The position numbers and the translations under genes were made by a program. A stretch of 64,000 nucleotides of DNA from Tipula vernalis (Eukaryota; Arthropoda; Insecta; Diptera; Tipulidae), in assembly GCA_958295665.1 (NCBI GenBank), contig OY282558.1, forward strand, positions 326,713,106 to 326,777,105, read 5' to 3'. The notes under the pieces were generated by a model. That model made no database searches. It was not told the DNA's origin and was given only the letters and a program-made list of their open reading frames with translations. Each line of letters opens with the position of its first letter. Position 1 is the first letter of the stretch. This document shows positions 11,740-21,079 of the stretch, one piece after another.

Positions 11740-12790
11740 TCAGTGTTCTGTGTTTTAACAATTTTAAGTTTGTGTGATAATTAAAAGGACAGTTTGTGTT
11801 AAGTAAACGCTTAATCATTACAATGACACATTTGCGTGATCTACCACCTTCTCATGTAGCCGATATGCGTTTTGTAAACCTGTTTTGTAATGGAAATGCA
11901 CGCGTTGCTGTCGAAAAATACAGGCGTCGATATCCAACAGGCCAGTACTTGGGTATATGACATTCATTGCAATAAATCGACGTTTTTCCGAACAAGGATT
12001 ATTCCAACAACAACACGAGTCCAGCGTGAATATTAACATACACGTTGGAAGAGGATTTATTACGATTAATACGCGCTGACCCTACGGCAAGTATCAGCTG
12101 CCTATCTATTAGATTAGGCATATCGAGGTCAAGAAGGCCTTAATCCTTATCACTTCCGTCGTGCTCAACATCTAGGAGATGTTGACCATCGTGCCAGATC
12201 AGTTTTATGTAACTGGATAATTTCACAGCAAAGAAGTGTTGTCAATTTTATAAGGAGAATATTGTGGACAGATAAAGCTACTTTCATCAGGGTGGGTATA
12301 ACAAATTATAGAAACCTCCATGTTTGCGCCGTCGAAAACCCAAACGTCGTAAGGGAGACAGCTTTCCAGAGCCAATTTGCTATAAATGTATGGGTGGGAA
12401 TGATCCACGATTAACTTATCGGACCTTACGTGGTAATAAACAAGCTTGATCAACACGTACGAGTATTATTAGAATTTTTAGGAATCACGTTGTCATGGAA
12501 AAGTGCCATTGTTGAGGAGAAGGCGAATGCAGCTGCAATTAGATGGAGCTCCAGCACATTTTGCAAAGATAATACGTGATAATTTGAATGAAAATTATCC
12601 ACGGTGGATCGGTAGAGGAGGTCCTGTAGCCTGTTCGCCAAGGTCCCCTGATCTTACGCCCCTAGATTTTTATTTCTAACAACAAGAATTTTCGCTTAAC
12701 AATTGCGTTGGACAACAACTAGTGTGATCAGGAGAGCCCTTGTTTGTTTACAAGAGAGTGGAGAGCATTTCGAAAATGTCATTTAATTAA
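11740..12790 (+). pseudogene. Decayed Tc1/mariner-superfamily transposase
   Basis: Plus-strand frames with many stops and shifts show, in the right order, an N-terminal helix-turn-helix region, the block ILWTDKATF (about 12255) holding the first catalytic Asp, a central GGNDPRLTYRT-type region, the block MELQHILQ/QLDGAPAHF (about 12535-12565) holding the second Asp, and the end NENYPRWIGRGGPV with RSPDLTPLDFY (about 12585-12675) near the third acidic residue. This order is typical of insect DD34D/E elements. At least ten disruptions are visible, so it cannot be active. It fills the gap between the two long inverted arms. Confidence 0.75.
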
Positions 12791-12929
12791 AAATGTTTAA
12801 TAATTTGTAATAAAAATTTTTTTTTATTGATTATTAATAAAATAGTATTATTTTATTTCTTTGACTTTAATTTAAACATCTTTTTTGTTTAATTTCCTTA
12901 CTTTCTCTAGGTGATTTTTGCGCGGTATT

Positions 12930-14490
12930 TTTAAGAGTTAGCTAGTAACAAAGTTTTGTCAATTTGTAGATATTATGCTGTAGATTAATAATAATAATTA
13001 AAATAAATAACTTAATGGGACATTTTCACGGTTTACAGTTCAGTTTTTTAAAAAGTAGAGGTTTTCTTTACTAAAAAAAATGTTATTTTCCCGTAATTTT
13101 TTACATTCTTTAAAAAAACCTGGCTAAGTGCGCAAACTATCAAATAAAGTGACTCATAAACTTCATCTTTTCAAAAACCGCATACAGAATTATAATCGAG
13201 CCCATAACTTGAAAATGAGACACCCACTTTAAAGGATTTTTTGCGATAATTTTACTTAAATATTCCGAATTTTCCGGCCGGGCACTTGACGACCAAACAC
13301 ATTATATCTTGCAGCTTGTACAGAATTTTAATTGAAATTAATAAAATTTTAATTAACAATTTTGCATTTTAGTAAATTTATTTTTAGGGAAATCGTTAGG
13401 ATTCGTGTTTTTTTCTAAATTTCTTTTCGTAGATTACTAGATTAGTTTTATTATAAATCATGGCTGTTTATGTAGTAGCATTGGTAAAGTAATAAAACTA
13501 ATCTAGTAATCTACGAAATGAAATTTTTAAAAAAAGCACGGAGCCTGACGATATTTGAGAATAAAAATAAGTTTACTAAAACGCAAAATTGTGAATTAAA
13601 ATTTTATTAATTTTAATTAAAATTGTGGACAAGCTGCAATTCGATATATTTAATTTAAAATTATTTATATTTATCAATAAAAATGTTCATTCAAATTGAA
13701 AATAAAGACAACACAAAATAATTCCCATATGATTCTGTTTACGTTTCATAGGAAAATAAAAATCTTTATTCCCCTCTTTATATTGGGGATTTAACTTTTG
13801 TAGACTGATGTCACGGCTATTTATGTAGTGGCATTGTCCTATGATTCTATGACGATATGATTTTAGATCGTATTGTCGTACGATACTATTTTGTTATGAT
13901 GGTATGATTGTATGACTTTACGTACCATTAGTATTGGCCGCCTGTGACGGTATATCAATCCAATTCCAATTACAACACGCGATATTTAAAAATACATCCC
14001 AAATTGTCCATTAGTATTACCTACAATTACCCTTATTTTTAAGAAAATAATAAACATACCACGAGCAAATAGGTACCCTTTTTTTGTGGTAATAAAATAA
14101 TAAATATTTATCGAAATGTAAATACATATTATTTTTAACCATCAACAGAAATTATTGAGTTTTATGAACGTCTTTGTATGAATATAATTAAACCAAAAAT
14201 CTAAATGATTTCATTACGAAATGCAATAAGAAACACAAAAACCATCCGAAAATTTTAGTAACGTTCCGTTGCGAAAATTTTCGTAATCCGGGTTTCAAGA
14301 ATACCATTTTAGTAACTTACATTTTCATCTTCTCTCTCGAAATTTTATTATTTCTTTTTGCCTCTCTTCGTTATATTCGTAATGGTTTCAAGAATACTAA
14401 ATTATGATTTCACCATTACTATTACGAAAATAGCATTGCGAAAATTTTCGGTTACGAAAATTTTCGTAATGTTTCAAGAATAGCACCCCA
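12930..14490. repeat. Right long inverted arm
   Basis: Right arm of the 5.5-kb element. Its inner part (12930-13220) mirrors 10600-11590, and its outer part (14050-14490) mirrors 9001-9300. It lacks the 10798-11485 insertion and therefore supplies the empty site for it. Confidence 0.6.
13310..13645. mobile_element. Palindromic MITE-like insertion in the right arm
   Basis: Arms of about 150 bp are inverted copies, for example TCGTAGATTACTAGATTAGT (from about 13424) against ACTAATCTAGTAATCTACGA (to about 13516), with outer GCAGCTTGTACAGAATTTTA against AATTGTGGACAAGCTGC. A short spacer near 13465-13490 separates them. Nothing comparable occurs in the left arm. Confidence 0.65.
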
Positions 14491-14750
14491 GGTGTATCAT
14501 AAACGTACGGTTTACGAAGGCATTGCTATACTAAGGTGTTCGTAAACATTACACTAAAACAGTACGAATATAGTACGTAATGTGTACTTTTGTCACATGA
14601 GAAGTGAAACAAATTTGCGAAGACTTGTGTATGTATTAGTATGTATAAAAGTGTTCATAACGTGTACGCCTAAACGTAATGTTTACGAACTGCTTAAGCG
14701 TAACATTGACGAACGGTTTGGTGCGAATTGCCCCATTTAATTATAATAAA
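14491..14750. repeat. GTTTACGAAC-rich unassigned repeat
   Basis: The segment repeats words such as CGTTTACGAAC, GTTCGTAAAC and ACGTAATG in both orientations and ends in GCGAATTGCCCC. It could be a degenerate foldback element beside the 5.5-kb element. No coding signal. Confidence 0.35.
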
Positions 14751-14930
14751 ACAATTTTTTTAAATCAATCTTATCTTTTATTTGTATTTTTCTTCAAATA
14801 AGCCCCAACACAAGATACAACGTACCAAATTTGTTAATTAATCTTTTTCTGAAATGAAATAAAATGTTTCAATCATAGATGAAGTACTTCGAGATTATTT
14901 AAATACCTTTCAAAATATTCATTATAATTC

Positions 14931-15115
14931 TCGCAGAACGACTGAAATATGGTATAGTGGAAATTTTTTGAAGGTGTGAAGCCGACAAATATTTTGTCCA
15001 AAATCACGGTTCCAATCGTCAATTGATGATTGGAGCCGTGATGTTAGAAAAAAATATTTCAGGCTACTCGGCTTCAACAAATTTCCACTATGCCATATTT
15101 TAGTCGTTCTGCGAG
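14931..15115. mobile_element. Hairpin element 1 (185 bp)
   Basis: Inverted arms start TCGCAGAACGACTGAAATAT and end ATATTTTAGTCGTTCTGCGA, with TGATTGGAGCCGTGAT against ATCACGGTTCCAATCG at the centre. A partial second copy of its left arm occurs at 15261-15480 and is split by hairpin 3. Non-coding foldback MITE. Confidence 0.75.
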
Positions 15116-15259
15116 CGCTGATGCTAATTTTTGGTCGTCGTTACAGCTTTATTTTATTCCGATAGGTATAGTGCTTTCTCTCTGTTTGGAAATATAGAAA
15201 AATCACTACCTATCGGAATAAAATAAAGCTGTAACGACGACCAAAAATTAGCATCAGCG
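15116..15259. mobile_element. Hairpin element 2 (144 bp)
   Basis: Near-perfect arms CGCTGATGCTAATTTTTGGT and ACCAAAAATTAGCATCAGCG continue inward through GTCGTCGTTACAGC and CCGATAGGTA around a loop of about 35 nt. It directly abuts hairpin 1. Confidence 0.8.
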
Positions 15260-15277
15260 TTCGCAGCAGAACGACTA

Positions 15278-15405
15278 ATGCTGTGTTTCTTATTTCTGAT
15301 CTAATCAAAGTGATTGATCTGAGTACTAAAAATCTGTGTTTTTACATAGCTTTTTAGTACTCAGATCGATCAGATCAATTAGATCGGAAATAAGAAACAC
15401 AGCAT
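15278..15405. mobile_element. Hairpin element 3 (128 bp) inserted in a copy of hairpin 1
   Basis: Arms ATGCTGTGTTTCTTATTTCT and AATAAGAAACACAGCAT pair, with GATCTGAGTACTAAAAA against TTTTTAGTACTCAGATC inside. The flanks (GAACGACTA left, AAAATATGGTGTAGTGG right) join into the arm sequence of hairpin element 1, so this is an insertion into a second copy of it. Confidence 0.75.
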
Positions 15406-15484
15406 AAAATATGGTGTAGTGGAAGTTTTTTGAAGCCGAGCAGCCTCAAATATTTTGTGTAAAATCATATCTCCAACCGTCGTA

Positions 15485-15545
15485 CCCTTGCAAATGGCGG
15501 AATATAATATCGTGTAAAAGCGTAATAAATAAAATAAGCTAAAAA
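15485..15545 (+). repeat. Tail-like segment related to 4935-5090
   Basis: The words CTTGCAAATGGCGGAATATA and AATAAGCTAAAAACCACAAA match the minus strand of 4935-5090, but the stem partner and the GAAACGTC box are lost. Degenerate relic. Confidence 0.4.
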
Positions 15546-15648
15546 CCACAAATTAATTAAAACAAAATCAAAGAAAAATGAATACAACGGAGCCCAGAGG
15601 GTGACGGGAAGTGCCCGAAAGATTCAGGAAAGTGAACAGATAGGTATG

Positions 15649-15808
15649 GGGTCCAACATTTTTGTAAACTTTGTTTAAAGTATGAAATTTTAGTATTAAA
15701 ATTATACACATACGTTACGTTAACTTTGTTTTTTTCAATTCAAATTGAAATATTAAACTGTAAAATAAAACAACAAATCATGAATTTTATTGTTCCAGAA
15801 TCGGGCCC
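15649..15808. mobile_element. MITE with GGGCCCGATTCTG end, copy 1
   Basis: The right end CATGAATTTTATTGTTCCAGAATCGGGCCC and the internal GTTACGTTAACTTTG and TTTTTTTCAATTCAAATT blocks match copy 2 at 16085-16213. The left end is only recognisable as GGTCC. Non-coding. Confidence 0.5.
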
Positions 15809-16084
15809 CTCATTGGTCCGCTGAGCTAAATTTCGAAAATAATCTATGGCTTTGAAGAGGCCGATAGCAACGCTTACTGAGACTTTTTAACCATACTTAC
15901 AGCGTGGTACAGGTAACTCTCATAATACCGTAAGTGGCGAACCCGCTTTAAAACATAATATGTGAACTATAGCAAAAAAGTGCCGCGACTGTCTAAATGC
16001 TTTTCTACATGTTTGTCAAGTGTAGAGCTGATCACCGTAAAAGCGTAAATTTAGCTTTAGAAAGGAGTTTAAGTTAGTGATATT

Positions 16085-16213
16085 AGGCCCGATTCTGCCT
16101 TCCAAAATTTTATGTTGTTATGTTATTTTTGTTTTTTCAATACAAATTCATATAGGAAGCGGGGACATACCTAAAATAACATAACATGAATTTGATCGTT
16201 TCAGAATCGGACC
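16085..16213. mobile_element. MITE with GGGCCCGATTCTG ends, copy 2
   Basis: Terminal inverted repeats GGCCCGATTCTG and CAGAATCGGACC are followed inward by TTATGTTGTTATGTTATTTT against AAATAACATAACATGAA. Length about 129 bp, no coding. Confidence 0.65.
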
Positions 16214-16730
16214 CATTGGTTCACAAAAAATAATTCTTATTTATTTGTCATACAGAAATAAATCTTGTTTGTTTGTTCTAAGGCTTTGATGAATTTATCT
16301 GTCAAAATTTTTGGAGGAAAAAGGTCTATTGCAAGAAAATCTAAATAAATATCAATGAAACTATGAAATAAAATGATTGCCTTCCATTTTGTTTAATAAG
16401 AACTTCCCGATTTCACAATCAGTTCGCTCCCGTAGATTCTTTAATCGATCTGAATTTTGTTAGTCACAAAACCAGCGTACAAAGCAATCCGTCAATAAAC
16501 CTGGTAATATATGTGTTTGATCTGGTTCCCGTGCCATCCTATTTTACATCAAAAATATGTTTATATTTAAAACTACGAAGGTCGAACTATCGCAGCAACA
16601 GCCATAACCTTATTTGTAAATAAAACAAATACTGTAGTTCAAAAGTTAGACATGTTGTATTGTTAAGCTTTGAAATTACTGTTAGGCCTTTGAAAACGTA
16701 CGAAAAATATAAAAGCCATGTAAAAATGAC
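16214..16730. other. Spacer without recognisable feature
   Basis: About 500 bp of AT-rich DNA; no open frame with protein character and no clear repeat. Confidence 0.4.
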
Positions 16731-16734
16731 TGAA

Positions 16735-17375
16735 TGCGAATACAAACGTAAAAATTAAATTTTAAACCAATTTATTCATTATCAATTTTATAAGTTTTTA
16801 ATTATTATCAATATTAAGGATAAGTGGTGCTCACAGCTGCAATTTTAAACAAAAAGGATGCATTTTTCGACCCCCGGGCCATCAATGCTTCTTCCATTGT
16901 AATATTAGTTGATCGAAAACCTGTAGAAAGTTAAACAAAGAATTTAGAAATTGTGCATTATTGAAATTTATTAAAACTATGTATTACCTTTAGATTAGAA
17001 TGTGCAAGTGAATGTCCAATCTCTGTAGTAACATTCAGCTCCGGCCATTTTAGAAATTGTGATTTTTTGCTTTTTTTTTAAATATAAAAACTTATGAGTC
17101 TGATCAGCGAGATCGGATTATGATTTGATAATATTCGTTCAAGACTTTTCGTTTTTATACAAAATTTCGTTCTTCCTTCAATTTGTTTACTATAAGTTAA
17201 TCATCTTGTCAGCGGGGATTTTAATTGTGGAAACTACATTTGGTTCAATAATATAAACTTTATTATTAAGTATTTTTATTAAATATTGTTAATTTCAATT
17301 TTTTCTTATCTGTTCTAAATGTAATAATTCCCCTTAATAAAATCGATTTCGTTGCTAAAGTTGCTTACTGAACAG
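16735..17375 (-). other. Small spliced unit, copy 2
   Basis: On the minus strand a TATAAAAA box near 17147-17160 precedes CTAAAATGG with ATG at 17048. The 17-codon ORF (16995-17048; MAGAECYYRDWTFTCTF) ends just before a donor at 16987; the acceptor is at 16921, giving a 67-nt intron. Exon 2 contains MEEALMARGSKNAS and FLFKIAAVSTTYP before a stop. In the +1 frame the first exon (NVTTEIGHSLAHSNLK) reads across the junction into VFDQLILQWKKH. Either frame, or neither, may be real. Upstream homology with copy 1 extends to about 17370. Confidence 0.5.
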
Positions 17376-17499
17376 TGGGCACATGACAGAAAAATCAGGC
17401 TAGTAGTAACCTATTTGAGTCAAATCGGTAATGCCAGGTTCAAATCGCTTCCATTTGAAAGAAATATAGGTGCCATGCTAACTTAAATATTTATAGCGC

Positions 17500-17964
17500 C
17501 AATCACGGAAGAATTATTTCGATAATTTGTTTTATATGTTTTTACTTTAAATATAAATGGATGCCTTTTACCATAAGAGTTATTATTAAAAACAAATACA
17601 TCTTTGAAGTCATTTTCAATAATACCATTTAGCATTTTGTACAGCGTAATTTCGTCTGCAAGAATACGTCTATATGGGATGTAAGGTTGCTTGTCATGTA
17701 GAAATTTGTAATTAAGGAATCGTATGAACTAACGCTGAACACGTTCTAAAGCATGAATGGCCACACTAAAATTTCTTGATTTAATTTTAAGAACGTTCCA
17801 TTTTGTTTAAAGCACACCAATTGAATTGACTGATCAAGATCATGCTGTAGTGACAAAGAGTAATTCATTAATTTAATAGGACTAAATAGCAAGGGAGCAA
17901 GTGTTGAACCCTGCGATACTGCTGATGCCGAATTATGACGAATTTGAATTTTCTGTGCTAACAA
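17500..17964 (-). pseudogene. Non-LTR retrotransposon (CR1/Jockey-like) reverse transcriptase C-terminus
   Basis: The minus strand carries SAVSQGSTLAPLLFSPI (about 17895-17945), a decayed version of the GVPQGSxLGPLLF motif of LINE reverse transcriptases. It continues with LQHDLD and then the C-terminal consensus LERVQ, FIRFLNYKF, YIPYRRILADEITLYKMLNGII (given as separate words) down to about 17560. One or more stops and a large internal deletion (no FADD box) show it is dead. Confidence 0.7.
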
Positions 17965-18039
17965 TGTCTAAAAAATGCAATAACATTTAAACAACTACTG
18001 AACAAATTGCTACTGAAATTCCATCGCTAGTGCCAGTAC

Positions 18040-18600
18040 AACCGGTTCCAGTTTACAACAGCCCCTAGAAAAACCCCAAGTTGGTAATTCACCGCATACA
18101 CCATTAGACATACAACCAATTTCAATTCAAAATAATGAAATTGGTTCTGCATCAGGAAACAGTTCATCGATTTTTCAACAGGGGCCTCCGCCTTTTCAGC
18201 CACTGTCGTCAAATAATTTAATAGAAAATATCGATTCAGTACTAGAGGATAGCAGTACACCGGAACAATTTGCTTCTCCTGTCTTTAGGGGTAAATACTT
18301 CATCGAAGACAATCAATTATTTGCTTCTACTGTCTTTAGGAATAATTGCTTCATCGAATACAATCAATTAGCTGAAATTATTGAAAAAATTGAGAAACTT
18401 CAAGAAGATATTAGAGTTCTGCAACAAAATCTAATTGGGACCTTCTAAAAAATCAACAAGATATAATTCAAACCCAAAATATCACAAAAAAATGCTTAGA
18501 AAATGTTTTGCTTGCTGTACGGAAAACGGAGACTAAAATTTTAAAAAATAAATCTTTTGCACTACCCAAAGTGCCAGTGATGACTGTGAAGGTATGAGTC
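18040..18600 (+). pseudogene. Unidentified coding remnant with coiled coil and 51-bp tandem duplication
   Basis: A plus-strand frame without ATG is open from about 18051 to the TAA at 18446-18448 (about 130 codons). It is Gln/Pro/Ser-rich in its first half, then holds two tandem 17-residue units beginning FASPVFRGKYFIE and FASTVFRNNCFIE (18268-18370), then a coiled-coil stretch LAEIIEKIEKLQEDIRVLQQ. After the stop, other frames continue with similar composition (KKCLENVLLAVRKTE) as if shifted. The upstream start (TTEQIATEIPSL) is in a different frame. The family is not recognised; a gag-like or DUF4806-like protein are options. Confidence 0.4.
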
Positions 18601-20990
18601 TGCCTATAACCTAAATAATACTGACTATTAGGATACCCTTCCATTGATACCTTTCCAGGCGTTTCGCTTTATAAATCATAAATTTGCAGCTTTGAGAAAA
18701 TGGTTTATGAAAAAGCCAGCTACACCCGGCCTATAACTCTGCTTAGAGATAATTCAATTTTTTGAATCTTTTAAATATTTCCAAAATTCTATAATTTAAA
18801 AATTCAGAATATATAGAAAAAACTTTTGAATAAAATTTCATATGAGGGATGGAAAAATTAAGAATTAATTTTGTCCTTAGTAAAATGTTTCGATAAGTTT
18901 GGGAAAAAATAAAATGTAGAAAACGTTTAAACTGTAAAGGCTGGAAAATGATGGCAAAAAAAACTATCTAAGTCACGATCTAGCCAAGAACTCAACAAAT
19001 GTTAGATTTAACCTTGTTTAGCGTGCTCCCATTGTATTATGCAGAATAGAAATATTTAGTTCCGGTGTTTTCACATATACATAAGTAAATTTAAGTTTGC
19101 AACGGCCTGTAATGCCCTAATGCCCTAATGTCCCGTTTCGTTGTAAAATAAGTTTAACATTTTTCCGAAATCGGTTTATCCGTTTGCTGAAATCAATTTA
19201 TTGGATCAATCAATTGGGACATGACGGAACTCCTTCAAAACTTTAATACTGGTATGGTACACAAGTGTCAACGCGATGTGTTATTGTCATGGAAGGGTGA
19301 AGGAAGATACAATCTTTTTTTAAAAGCTAACTGACTTAATACAAAACTAATTAATAAAGAATATAGTGAACAAATGGTAAATTATTTGAATTTCTCATTT
19401 CGATTTTAACTTCAATTTATTTTATTTATTTATTTTTATTTCAGACTGTCTACCAGTTCAAATGGAAGAATAATAAAATAAACAATTCGGTAAAGAATAT
19501 ACTCGAACACTTATTAAGTTTCGACTTAATCGTAAAATATTCTTGGTCGGGGCGGTCCTCGCTTTCAAAGGTTATTTTAACTGTCAATTTAAAACATAAT
19601 AACCATACATATTTAAACTATGTAATTTTACATACAATGATGTAATTTGTATATGTCTTTATTTAGTAAAGGATCGTATGAACAAAAAGTAACATTTGCT
19701 AATACTTGGAGTGGTAGCAATTACTTCAAGGAAAAGTATTAGCTACTGAATTTAAGCATTTGCTTCACAGTAACAGTATTTATTCTTCAATCATTAAAAT
19801 AATTCCCTTTTCCAGTTTCTGAATTTCCGTAATAATTAAACAAACGCTAAGGTGTACAGAACTAGCCTATTAGATTTTATGAAAATTATCCACATAATTT
19901 TTAAAGTGGTAGTAATAAAATTACCAATATAACACGATTTATAACTATTTATCTAAACTTACATCGAAATTATCCAAAAAAATATTATATTTAAATTGAT
20001 CAACAATTTATTTTATTTTTAAAAATGTTTAACCAAGAAGTTGCTGCGAAGGTGGCTTCAATAAAAGTGAAGTATTTACTTTAAGTAGCAGAAAATGCTC
20101 TGAGTTACAACATTTGCTCTTATACACCGAAGTAACTGTTACATGTTCATAAAAGATAGTACACAGTTGAAAAAATAACTTTAATTTTTAATGCAAGCCT
20201 TGCATTACGACTTATGTAATGCAAGTTATTATTAAATTGTAAAGTATGATTGCGTTAAAATGAATTTTAATGCAATTATGAGGAGTTCTAGAGCAGTATT
20301 TGCATTAAAAAATATTTTTAATGCAACTATTAAACATTTTAAAGCAACCTGCTCTAATTGAAAAATTATACCAACATAAAATTCGCTAAAACAAGCGGAC
20401 TTAAATATATATAAGAATAATAAGATCTTGCACGAGTTTTGCATTACAGGTATAAAATTCACTAAATCAAACCGACTAGCAGCCTAATAAATCTTTAATA
20501 ATTTAGTTTTCCGGATTCGAAAATATCTATTATGTTTTAACGTAAGATTTACAGTTCTTAATTTATAAGTTGTTACCTTGGGCGACCATAAAGTGAACTA
20601 GGCTAGCCAGCCCATTGAAAGATGATATGAACATAAATGTTTTTTAAATTTTTTTAAGTAAACTGCTCTCTGAGATTTCGACCCTCAACCTAAAGGTACC
20701 AAAATTACCAATAACTTTATATGGTATTCTTAATTTCTTTTACAATTATTCTTGGAGTACAATATTGGTTGCCATCCAGAGATCAAGTGTCCTCAATTTT
20801 TATTTTTCTTCTTGATCCCCGTTAACATTTATTATTTAACTACCCAGCCACCATTAATACAAATCACTCAATTATTACGCCCATAGGCGGCATTTACCTT
20901 TTTTGTATACATACATGGAAATGGAATGTCAGATTTAACGTAGATTTTTCTGCATAAATGATTTAATTTTTTACAATTGCTGAAACATTC
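18601..20990. other. AT-rich spacer, no gene seen
   Basis: About 2.4 kb without recognisable domain. A block at 20190-20450 repeats the word TTAATGCAA and its complement. The 76-codon minus ORF at 20232-20462 is low-complexity. Confidence 0.45.
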
Positions 20991-21079
20991 TAATAAGCTG
21001 TTCCACCTGGTTTTTGAATCCAACCTACAATACCATACCGTTTTATTCTTTTAAAGTGAATAATTTGTATTTTTCCAGC

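Larger units (their letters stand above)
9001..14490. mobile_element. 5.5-kb element with very long inverted arms around a decayed transposase
   Basis: The two ends are inverted copies: GGGGTGCTATTCTTGAA at 9003 and TTCAAGAATAGCACCCC at 14473-14489. Inverted similarity can be followed inward in the same order: the ACGGAACGTTACTAAAATTTTCG block (9115/14260), the GTACGTATGATCCTATACAATGCC block (10350/13835), the AATAAAGATTTTTATTTTCC block (10425/13765), the CAGGTTTTT and AAACCTCTACTTTTTAAA blocks (10690-10790/13050-13115), and AATGTCCCAT and ACTACCTAACTC (11517-11575/12930-13025). The arms end at the edges of a mariner-type pseudogene (11740-12790), so the whole looks like one transposon with arms of over 1.5 kb. 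The left arm carries a later insertion (10798-11485), the right arm a palindrome (13310-13645). Target duplication is unclear. Confidence 0.65.
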
